Assembly: GCA_027365415.1 (NCBI GenBank)
Contig: DAHXNK010000013.1
Span: 1 to 37,910, forward strand
DNA: 37,910 bases
Source of the DNA: Acidobacteriaceae bacterium
GTDB taxonomy: Bacteria; Acidobacteriota; Terriglobia; Terriglobales; Acidobacteriaceae
Reading direction: 5' to 3'
The stretch's first letter is position 1; every line of letters begins with the position of its first letter. Under the pieces are notes generated by a model. That model saw nothing but the letters and a program-made list of their open reading frames with translations. It ran no database searches and had not been told where the DNA came from. A program made the translations under genes and the position numbers. Below, piece by piece: positions 20,708 to 28,099 of the stretch.

Positions 20708-23461
20708 TTAAGGATATTGCGTCGAGATGCGCTCTGGCTGCACCGTGTTTCCATTGAGCAGAAATGTACTCAACCCCAGCGTGTCTGTGCGATATACGCG
20801 CACATGCGCTGCGGCCAGCGCGTCCAGAACCGACACGCGAGGATGGCCAAAAGGATTGTGCCGTCCGGCAGAGATGACAGCATACAACGGCGCGACGGCA
20901 GCCAGAAATGTGGGCGTGGTGCTGGTGCTGCTGCCATGATGCCCGACCTTTAACAGCGCAGTGGGAGGGATTCCGTTGGCGACCATGTTTTGTTCACTGG
21001 GCGCTTCCGCATCGCCTTCGAGCATCACTGCCGTTTGTCCATATGCCATGCGCAGCACCAGGGAGTCGTCGTTGGATGGCTGATCTCCCGGCGCGTAGCC
21101 TGCTGCGGGTGCCAGCACGCGAACTTGCGTATCTCCGAAGGGAAACTGCTGGCCCGCATGCCAGCTTTCAACGGCGATTCCGTTGGCTTTGGCTGTCGCC
21201 AATAATGCGCGATATGCTGGCACCAGAGGATTGTTGCCCACCCACAAGGCATGAGGCAGAAAATTTGCCAGCACGGCGGGCATTCCGCCCATGTGGTCGC
21301 TGTGCGCGTGCGTGAGGGCGACATCATCCAGGCGGCGAATGTGGCGCGACCAAAGATATTGCGAGACCACATCCTCGCCCACATCGAAATTGTTTTCTGT
21401 TGATGTACCAGCGCCAATGGGGCCTCCTGCATCGATCAGCAACGTGTGTCCATCTGGGGTGGCGATGAAGATCGAATCGCCCTGGCCGACATCGATCGCC
21501 GTTACTTCCAATACGCCGGGATGCAGGTCGGGTCGCTGCGGAAGGATGATGCAAATGGAGCCGACGAGAATGAGCGCAAGACTCGCAATCCTCCAGCGCA
21601 GCGCAGCGCGTACCATCCATAACGCCAGTATCCATGCGGTCAGGAAGCACGCGACCGCCCAGGCAGGAGGGTCGGGAATGCGCGCGCCAACGGAAGAAAA
21701 CGTATTGAAGATTCCGACAAGGCCAGTGATGGCGTGCAAGAGAAGCGCGGTGAGCGCGGCAAAGGGAAGAGCCAGCGCGGTCGCAAAGCATCCCAGCAGA
21801 AAGGTGAGCAGCGCCAGCGGCAGCAGGATGCCGAGCAAGGGCAGGCCCAGCAGATTCGCAGGCAGCGCAAAGAGCGTGAGGCGGTGAAAGTAGATGGCCA
21901 TCGGCAGAATCATGGCCAGCTCGACGACGAAGGATACGATCAGAGCTTCAGTAACGCGCAGCGTCCAGCGCGACAGCGTAACGGGTAGGCGCGTGGCCCA
22001 ACGTTTTCCTGTCAGCGGTCGCAGATGCTCGCTCCACAGACGCAGCGAGACGCGCATCTGCGTGATGCGTGGCGGCAGGTGTGGGTCGAGGCCAAGTAGT
22101 TGGATCGTGCGCAGGCCGCGCAGGTATGGCCCAATCGTGGCTTCAATGAATGGCGCGGCAATGCCGGCAATGGAGAAGACGGCGAGAAATGTCATCTGAA
22201 AGCTGGCATCGAAGAGCGCCGAGGGAGCGCGTATCAGCACGCCGAGCGCGGCAATCGAGATGGCATTCATGGCGGCGCGCTCGCGGTAGAGGATGCGGCA
22301 GAGCAGATATACGCCGCTCAACCAAAGCGCGCGCTGCACTGGCGGAGCGAAGCCGGTAAGCACAGCGTAGGGTAACGCTGCGCAGAGTGCGATGGCGGTT
22401 GCGGAAATTTCTCCTATTCCTGCTTTGCGGGCGATCCAAAAGAACAACGCAATTACGATGGTGACGTGCAGGCCGGAGACAACCAGCAAATGGAAGGAAC
22501 CCGTGCGTTCAAAGCTGCTGCGCAGCGCATGGTGTAGATGACTGCGGTCGCCAAACAGCATGGCGCGCAAGATGTCGCTGTCATTCTTTTGGAGGCGCAG
22601 AGATGCAGGTAGCCATGCCAGCGCTGCGCTGCGCGTGGCGATGCGTTCCAGCCGTGTGCCTGCCCACATCTGCGCGGCGGTGGCAAAGCAGGATAAAGAA
22701 AATGCGCGCGCCGCAGGCAGAATTGTGATCTCCGCTGCGTTCGCGCTGCCCAGAACATCCACGCCATGCCGACGCAGATAGGCTGGATAATCCCAGGCTC
22801 CGGGATCAAGATAATACTCTGGCGCGTACATGCGCGTGGTGACGCGGACGCGCGCGCCGCAGGCGAACGACGGCAATGCTTCTCCAGGATTTGCATGGAT
22901 GGAGAGGCGCAGACCTCCGTGAATCGGAATCTGCGCATCGCGGTTACGGGTGAAGTCTTCCACGGAGTTGAGAGCCAGATCGACCTGCGTGGCTGCCTCT
23001 GTTTGTTGCGCCGATTGGAAGGATTCGTTGTGGAGGATGGTTTTTTCTGGATGCAGCGCGACGATGGTGCCGATCACCTCGCGTTGCAGCCTGTCCGCTA
23101 GGCGCAGCAATTGCGGAGATGCGGCGTGCGTGGGAGTCACGTAGACAGAAAACTGTCCAACGGAAATCCAGACCAGAAGCAGGGGTAGAAACAAGATGCG
23201 TTCTGCAGCGCGGCAGGCAGCGAGTGTTAGCAGCGCGCCGAGCGCAGCGGCAAGCAGTGCAAACAGCGGAGGATGCCAGACCCAACGCGCATCGAGAATT
23301 CCCAGAGAAAAACCAGCAACAGCCAACAGCATGGGCGCGGCGGCAAAGTTGAGTGGGTCGCGCAGCGCATGGCGGCGCGTAGCGCGCAAGGGTGCTGGCT
23401 GATAGCCGCGCGGCGAACGTGTGGCTGCAGGCAGCGCCGTGGGAGAGTTGGAGATGTCCAT
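20708..23461 (-). CDS. comEC: ComEC/Rec2-family DNA uptake channel protein
   Basis: ComEC forms the inner-membrane channel through which one DNA strand enters during natural transformation. I start it at ATG 23461, 20 bases after the stop of the upstream gene, giving 917 residues; a longer open frame runs back into that gene but looks spurious. Layout: three or four N-terminal membrane helices (about 40-110), a DUF4131/OB-like part with ARVRVTTRMYAPEYYLDPGAW, the multi-helix competence domain containing FHLLVVSGLHVTIV, and a C-terminal metallo-beta-lactamase-like domain with IDVGQGDSIFI and the metal motif THAHSDHMGG near residue 715, followed by LKVGHHGSSTST. The intact metal ligands suggest an active nuclease. 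No other competence gene is present here. Confidence 0.93.
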   Translation of the reverse strand: MDISNSPTALPAATRSPRGYQPAPLRATRRHALRDPLNFAAAPMLLAVAGFSLGILDARWVWHPPLFALLAAALGALLTLAACRAAERILFLPLLLVWISVGQFSVYVTPTHAASPQLLRLADRLQREVIGTIVALHPEKTILHNESFQSAQQTEAATQVDLALNSVEDFTRNRDAQIPIHGGLRLSIHANPGEALPSFACGARVRVTTRMYAPEYYLDPGAWDYPAYLRRHGVDVLGSANAAEITILPAARAFSLSCFATAAQMWAGTRLERIATRSAALAWLPASLRLQKNDSDILRAMLFGDRSHLHHALRSSFERTGSFHLLVVSGLHVTIVIALFFWIARKAGIGEISATAIALCAALPYAVLTGFAPPVQRALWLSGVYLLCRILYRERAAMNAISIAALGVLIRAPSALFDASFQMTFLAVFSIAGIAAPFIEATIGPYLRGLRTIQLLGLDPHLPPRITQMRVSLRLWSEHLRPLTGKRWATRLPVTLSRWTLRVTEALIVSFVVELAMILPMAIYFHRLTLFALPANLLGLPLLGILLPLALLTFLLGCFATALALPFAALTALLLHAITGLVGIFNTFSSVGARIPDPPAWAVACFLTAWILALWMVRAALRWRIASLALILVGSICIILPQRPDLHPGVLEVTAIDVGQGDSIFIATPDGHTLLIDAGGPIGAGTSTENNFDVGEDVVSQYLWSRHIRRLDDVALTHAHSDHMGGMPAVLANFLPHALWVGNNPLVPAYRALLATAKANGIAVESWHAGQQFPFGDTQVRVLAPAAGYAPGDQPSNDDSLVLRMAYGQTAVMLEGDAEAPSEQNMVANGIPPTALLKVGHHGSSTSTTPTFLAAVAPLYAVISAGRHNPFGHPRVSVLDALAAAHVRVYRTDTLGLSTFLLNGNTVQPERISTQYP

Positions 23462-23481
23462 AGCAAACAGGTACTGCCGGA

Positions 23482-24810
23482 TTATCGCACCAGTACGGCG
23501 ACCGTTTCCTGATGGTAGGTTTGCGGAAACATGTCCACCATGTGCAGACGATCCAGACGGTAGCCGGATTCTATCAGTGCTTTCAAGTCTCGCGATAGCG
23601 TGGCCGGATCGCAGGAGACATAAACGATGCGTCGCGGACGACATCGCGCCAGCAAATTCACACCGTCCATGCCGAGACCCGCACGCGGCGGATCGAGGAT
23701 GGCGAGGTCAGGAGAAACACGGCGCTCTTCGAGAGCATGTTGCAGAAAACTTTCCGTTGTCGTTGCAACGACGGTGGCTGGCAGGCCTGCAAGATTGTGT
23801 CGGAGGTCTTCCACGGCGGCAACGGCCACTTCCACCGCAGTCACATGCGAAAAACTTTCTGTCAGCACGCGGGCAAAGAGTCCAACTCCGGCGTATAAAT
23901 CCCATGCCTTCTGGCCGCGCGCGTCTTCCGTGACCAGCGCGACAAAGGAGGCCAGCAACGAGGAATTGACCTGAAAAAACGCGCCGAGGCTGATGCGATA
24001 GCTGTACGCGCCCACGCGATAATGCAGGCTTTGCGCCTTCCAGCGCAGCAAGGTCTGTGTTTCTGGCGAAGCATTGCGGCCTGTGCCGCGTTGCAGAAGA
24101 GCAGCTCCAGCCAGCTCTGGAACCTGTGCGGACAGGGCAGCAAAGAAGGTCTCGCTATGTGCTCGAAGCTGCGGATCGTTCTGCGATGTGAAGGCGCTAA
24201 GCAGGATTGTTGGCGTGTCGGGATTCGCAAGCAGTTCCATCTCGTGGATGCCTTCGGGGATGGCCTTAGCTTCGCCAAGGGCACGGAGCGCGTCCAGGCA
24301 GCGTTCGAGTAGAGGCGTAACGATGGGGCACTGTGCAATGGGCACAAGGGTATGCGCGTGTTGCTCGCGATATCCGATGGCGAAGTTGGGTTGCGTTTGC
24401 AGATGCAATCGCATTCGATTGCGATAGGCAAGGGGATCGCCGTACCGCGCAGAAATTTCTGGAAGGTGCTGCAAGCCAGCGCGTTCCAGTGTCTCGCGCA
24501 GCACGCCGCGTTTGATCTCCACCTGCCCGGCATACGTTGCGTGTTGCAGATGGCAGCCGCCGCAGCGCGTGAAATATGGGCACGCGGGGTGTGCTCGCAG
24601 CGGGGATGCTTTTTCCACCTGCAGCAAATGCCCAGATGCATACCCGCGATGGCTTTGTCCATGTGCCGATGGGAGAAGATCGACGGCGACCTGTTCGCCG
24701 GGAAGCGTGAACGGAATAAAGATGCGTTTGCCAGCCTGCGCGCCTTCCGTTTCTGGAATGCGCGCCAGCCCCTGGCCCCCGTAGATAATTTTTTCAATGG
24801 TGAGCTTCAT
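23482..24810 (-). CDS. rlmD: 23S rRNA (uracil-5-)-methyltransferase, RlmD/RumA family
   Basis: This 442-residue protein is a SAM-dependent RNA m5U methyltransferase. An N-terminal TRAM-like domain (about 1-65) precedes the iron-sulfur cluster motif Cys77, Cys83, Cys86 with a fourth ligand at Cys161, as in RumA. The catalytic half has FFQVNSSL, the SAM loop DLYAGVGLFARVL, LDPPRAGLG and the nucleophile Cys400 in YVSCDPATLSRD; the general-base Glu lies in YHQETVAVL at the end. RlmD, RlmCD and TrmA are hard to separate by eye; trmFO in the same window makes a tRNA T54 role unlikely. The ATG overlaps the stop of the upstream unknown gene (ATGA), so the two are coupled. Confidence 0.85.
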   Translation of the reverse strand: MKLTIEKIIYGGQGLARIPETEGAQAGKRIFIPFTLPGEQVAVDLLPSAHGQSHRGYASGHLLQVEKASPLRAHPACPYFTRCGGCHLQHATYAGQVEIKRGVLRETLERAGLQHLPEISARYGDPLAYRNRMRLHLQTQPNFAIGYREQHAHTLVPIAQCPIVTPLLERCLDALRALGEAKAIPEGIHEMELLANPDTPTILLSAFTSQNDPQLRAHSETFFAALSAQVPELAGAALLQRGTGRNASPETQTLLRWKAQSLHYRVGAYSYRISLGAFFQVNSSLLASFVALVTEDARGQKAWDLYAGVGLFARVLTESFSHVTAVEVAVAAVEDLRHNLAGLPATVVATTTESFLQHALEERRVSPDLAILDPPRAGLGMDGVNLLARCRPRRIVYVSCDPATLSRDLKALIESGYRLDRLHMVDMFPQTYHQETVAVLVR

Positions 24811-25547
24811 CGTTGGGCCATGTAGAAGAGGCTGAGTCGCGGCAGTCGCAGCCTCTCAAAAAGTTGGCGACGTAGAAATTGCTGCTCAATTTGTCGAATT
24901 TGCGCGACCTGCAATCGGCTGCGATAGGGAGCCAGCTCCCGCGTGGATTGCTCGCGCAATGCAACAAGCAGCTCTTCCGGGGCTGCCGTCGTCAGCATGG
25001 CAAAGAGCTTGTCCTCCAGCACGAGAAGATTTTGCTCCAGAGTTTCCATCGCGGGATGTTCCGGGGCGCGGCGGTCGGCGGTCGGTGAATTTCCAGAAAG
25101 CTGCTGCGTCGCGAGTTCTTCGAGTCGGCTGGAAATTTCATTGGCGTGGACGCGGACAGACTCTGGAACCGCTGTGCTGCGTAGCTGTGCAGCCGTTGCT
25201 CGCAGATGGAGAGCGATGCGTTCGCCTTCAAATCCGCTCTCGTCATTCTGCGAATGTGTTGCGCGTGGTGCTCCGGTCGCGGCCTCGTGCATGTCTTCGA
25301 CGGCGCGCAGTACTTCCTGCGCGCAATAAGCAAGGCCGTTGATGCGGCGCGTGCGCGCCTTTCCTTTACGCGCATCGTGTTTGTCGAAGGTGGCATCGAT
25401 GCCGTGCAGCACGGCTTCCAGCGGAAAGCCCGCTTCCTGCCAGGTGGCAATCAGCGCCCAATCCAGCGGCGAGAGCAGGAGCAGCGAGCCGCGACGACGC
25501 TGAAACTGTTCTTCGATCTCCGTAAAGTAGTTAAAGTAGTTCTGCAA
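24807..25547 (-). CDS. conserved-looking protein of unknown function in the coaX-rlmD interval
   Basis: I cannot assign this 246-residue protein to a family. It starts at TTG 25547, 10 bases after the coaX stop, with no ATG near. The N-terminal part is distinctive: YFNYFTEIEEQFQRRRG, LSPLDWALIATWQEAGFPLE, then an amphipathic region ending at LRAVEDMHE (about residues 1-90). A variable polar middle follows (about 95-160), then a helical C-terminal half rich in Leu, Glu and Gln (about 165-240) that could form a coiled coil. It has no signal peptide or membrane segment, so it is probably cytoplasmic. The short W.....GFPLE.V stretch recalls helical DnaD-like modules, but this is weak. It ends in a four-base overlap with the rRNA methyltransferase, so it belongs to that operon. 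Confidence 0.8.
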   Translation of the reverse strand: MQNYFNYFTEIEEQFQRRRGSLLLLSPLDWALIATWQEAGFPLEAVLHGIDATFDKHDARKGKARTRRINGLAYCAQEVLRAVEDMHEAATGAPRATHSQNDESGFEGERIALHLRATAAQLRSTAVPESVRVHANEISSRLEELATQQLSGNSPTADRRAPEHPAMETLEQNLLVLEDKLFAMLTTAAPEELLVALREQSTRELAPYRSRLQVAQIRQIEQQFLRRQLFERLRLPRLSLFYMAQR

Positions 25548-25557
25548 GGCTGTCTGC

Positions 25558-26370
25558 TTACACTTCTTTCGTCGCGTGTTCTTTGCGCGGACGCTTGTGT
25601 GGGGAATGATTCCGCTCGTAGACCAAGCGCAGGCCGTCGAGCGTCAACCAATCATCCACAGTGGCGATAAAGCGCGAGTCTTGCGCGATTTGAGTGGCCA
25701 AGCCGCCGGTTGCGACAACATGGGTTTTCTCGCCAAGCTCCTGAATCATGCGCTCCAAAATGCCGTCAATCAAACCGAGGTAGCCGTAATACAGGCCAAT
25801 CTGCAAGGTCTCGATTGTGTTGGTGCCGATCACTTTTCCCGGGCGGCGAATGTCTACGCGCATCAGCCGCGCAGCCCGCGAAAACAGCGCATCTGCGGAG
25901 ATGCCCAGGCCCGGCGCAATGGCTCCGCCGAGAAATTCTCCTTGTTTTGAAATCACGTCGAAGGAAGTTGCCGTGCCGAGATCGACCACAATGCATGGCC
26001 CGCCGTATTTGTGAAACGCAGCCACGGAGTTGACGATGCGATCCGCGCCCACCTCCGCCGGATTGTCGGTGCGGATGGAAAGCCCAGTCTTCACGCCGGG
26101 TTCCACAAAGAGTGGCTGATGGCCAAAATAGTGCTCGCACATTGTTCGCACGGTGGAGTCGATGGGTGGAACGACGGAGGAGACGATGATGGCATCGACG
26201 GCAGAGACCGCAATGCCGCGCAGAGAGAAAAGATTACGAAACAGTACGCCGTATTCGTCCACCGTCTGTGCGCGATGTGTGGTCAACCGCCAGTCTGCAA
26301 TGCGCTCGCCAGTTTTGCTAAAGAGGCCGAGCACGGTGTTGGTATTGCCGATGTCGATGGCTAATAACAT
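25558..26370 (-). CDS. coaX: type III pantothenate kinase
   Basis: CoaX phosphorylates pantothenate, the first committed step of coenzyme A synthesis. It is the type III enzyme, unrelated to CoaA. The 270-residue protein has the ASKHA-fold phosphate motif MLLAIDIGNTNTVLGLF at the start, the GADRIVNSVAAFHKYGG pantothenate-binding region with the catalytic Asp, VDLGTATSFDVI (adenosine and phosphate region), GGAIAPGLGIS and VVATGGLA. The ATG at 26370 is preceded on the - strand by GGTGGG with a five-base gap. It follows birA by 26 bases, a gene pairing seen in many bacteria. The C-terminal tail is unusually basic (HKRPRKEHATKE). Confidence 0.97.
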   Translation of the reverse strand: MLLAIDIGNTNTVLGLFSKTGERIADWRLTTHRAQTVDEYGVLFRNLFSLRGIAVSAVDAIIVSSVVPPIDSTVRTMCEHYFGHQPLFVEPGVKTGLSIRTDNPAEVGADRIVNSVAAFHKYGGPCIVVDLGTATSFDVISKQGEFLGGAIAPGLGISADALFSRAARLMRVDIRRPGKVIGTNTIETLQIGLYYGYLGLIDGILERMIQELGEKTHVVATGGLATQIAQDSRFIATVDDWLTLDGLRLVYERNHSPHKRPRKEHATKEV

Positions 26371-26396
26371 GATCCCACCCTGATCCTGATTGTCGT

Positions 26397-27197
26397 TTAT
26401 TTTTTCGCTTCGCGCACGCCGCCGGAGAGCACCGTGCGCAGGCTGTCATCCGTGCGCACCTGCAGAAATCCGCGGGCATCCAGCCCTGCGGTAACGCCCG
26501 TGTATCCGCCAGCTTCTTCGACGCGGACGTATTTTCCTTCAATCCATGTGGATGTTTTTGCGATGCGCTCCAAAATGCTGCGACTGGCCAAGGCAATGCC
26601 GCCGGGCGCAAGCAGCGCTGTGATCTCCGCGTGCATGGCTGTCATTAGTGCGGCAAATAATGTTTCTCGTGGCCAAGTACATCCCGATTCGATGCGGAGT
26701 GAGGTGGCCAGTTCGCGCAGCTCTGGCGGAAACTCTGCGTGATTCACGTTGATGCCGATGCCAATGACGATCGTGCGCGCGCGCAGAGACTCCGCGTTCA
26801 TCTCTGCCAGAATGCCGCAGAATTTTTTTTCACCGAGCAGTAGATCGTTGGGCCAGCGAATGTCGGCAGTCAACGTGGTGGTCTGCTGTACGGCGCGTTG
26901 CACCGCCAACCCTGCGGCCAGCGAGAGCCACAGAGCATCGGTGGGAGCCAGGGCAGATTGCGGGCGCAGAAGCAGGCTGCAATAGAGGCCAGATCTGTGT
27001 TCCGAGTGCCAGGAGTGCGCGCCACGTCCGCGCCCAGCGGTCTGCTCCTCGGCCAGATAGACGGTGCCGTGTGGAGCGCCTTCGGCAGCCTCGCGCATGG
27101 CTTGGAGATTGGTGGAGTCGAGCGTGGAAAAATAACGCAGCTTGCCTGCAAAGAGCGTGGCATCCAATGCGCGTGCGTATGCGTCCTGGGTTTCCAT
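26397..27197 (-). CDS. birA: biotin--[acetyl-CoA-carboxylase] ligase, class I
   Basis: This enzyme activates biotin as biotinyl-AMP and attaches it to the carrier protein of acetyl-CoA carboxylase. The 266-residue protein has the catalytic loop TAGRGRGAHSWHSE (about residues 52-66), then the GLYCSLLLRP strand, the IRWPNDLLLGEKKFCGILAE block with the biotin-binding lysine, GIGINVNH, and a small SH3-like C-terminal domain. There is no N-terminal helix-turn-helix, so it is a ligase only and not the biotin operon repressor found in E. coli. ATG 27197 lies 12 bases after the nadC stop. No clear ribosome binding site is visible. Confidence 0.94.
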   Translation of the reverse strand: METQDAYARALDATLFAGKLRYFSTLDSTNLQAMREAAEGAPHGTVYLAEEQTAGRGRGAHSWHSEHRSGLYCSLLLRPQSALAPTDALWLSLAAGLAVQRAVQQTTTLTADIRWPNDLLLGEKKFCGILAEMNAESLRARTIVIGIGINVNHAEFPPELRELATSLRIESGCTWPRETLFAALMTAMHAEITALLAPGGIALASRSILERIAKTSTWIEGKYVRVEEAGGYTGVTAGLDARGFLQVRTDDSLRTVLSGGVREAKK

Positions 27198-27209
27198 GAA
27201 TCTACGTGC

Positions 27210-28097
27210 TCAGTAAATATCCGAGGTAATGCGCATACTCAGATCGACGGCGGGAACGGAGTGCGTCAGCGCGCCGACGGAAAGATAATTCACGCCCGCC
27301 TTGGCGTACTTGCGTACGGCTTCCAGCGTCATGCCGCCAGAGGCTTCAATCGGCATCTTCGCGTCGCGCTCGCGGGCGATTTTGACGGCGCGGCGCACCT
27401 CGGCAGGTGTCATGTTGTCGAGCAGCAGGGAATCGGCTCCACCATCGAGAGCTAGAGCAAGCTCCTCCGGTGTGCGAACCTCTACCTGAATCTTCTGTCC
27501 CGCTTTGCGCAACGAACGCGCGCGCGCCAGCACCTTGTCCAAGCCGCCGCCCAGCGAGATGTGATTGTTTTTGATGAGCACGCCGTCGGCCAGATCCATG
27601 CGATGATTGGTGCCTCCGCCGCAGGTGACGGCGTATTTATCTAGCAGTCGCAGGCCGGGCGCGGTCTTGCGCGTGTCGAGGATGATCGCGCCAGTGCCTT
27701 GCACGGCATCGACATATTGCCGCGTTAGCGTGGCGATGCCGCACATGCGTTGCATTAGATTCAGAATGACACGCTCACAGGCAAGAATGGCGCGCGCATT
27801 GTGACGGATGACGGCGACGGCCTGTCCCCTGTGGACGCGCACGCCGTCGAAGATTTCCGGGTGCGAGATCACTTCAAAGCGGCGGGCGGGTTTGCCAGCG
27901 TCGAGCTGCGCGAAAATATGGAGTACACGCGGAACCAGTCCCAGCCCGGCTAGCACGCAATCCTGCTTGGCCAGAATGGTGGCCGAGGCGGGCAGGTCGG
28001 AGTCAATGGTCAACGCTGTGGTTGCGTCGGCAGTGACGCGGTCTTCGAGGAGCGCCTGCTCCAGAATTGCTGTGGCGCGCTTGCTTTTCCAGTCCAT
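27210..28097 (-). CDS. nadC: nicotinate-nucleotide pyrophosphorylase (carboxylating)
   Basis: NadC (quinolinate phosphoribosyltransferase) converts quinolinate and PRPP to nicotinate mononucleotide in de novo NAD synthesis. The 295-residue protein shows the N-terminal EDRVTADATTALTI, NLMQRMCGIATLTRQYVD, the active-site block DTRKTAPGLRLLDKYAV followed by CGGGTNHRMDLADGVLIK, the barrel strands VEVRTPEELALALDGGAD and LLLDNM, and the ASGGMTLEAVRKYAKAGVN end. Catalytic Arg, Lys and His positions are present. ATG 28097 is two bases after the valS stop, so it is surely co-transcribed with valS. nadA and nadB are not in the window. Confidence 0.97.
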   Translation of the reverse strand: MDWKSKRATAILEQALLEDRVTADATTALTIDSDLPASATILAKQDCVLAGLGLVPRVLHIFAQLDAGKPARRFEVISHPEIFDGVRVHRGQAVAVIRHNARAILACERVILNLMQRMCGIATLTRQYVDAVQGTGAIILDTRKTAPGLRLLDKYAVTCGGGTNHRMDLADGVLIKNNHISLGGGLDKVLARARSLRKAGQKIQVEVRTPEELALALDGGADSLLLDNMTPAEVRRAVKIARERDAKMPIEASGGMTLEAVRKYAKAGVNYLSVGALTHSVPAVDLSMRITSDIY

Positions 28098-28099
28098 AT

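Noticed and set aside
23462-23644. Upstream extension of comEC by 61 codons
   Set aside because: It overlaps the end of the rRNA methyltransferase in another frame and adds no recognisable sequence.
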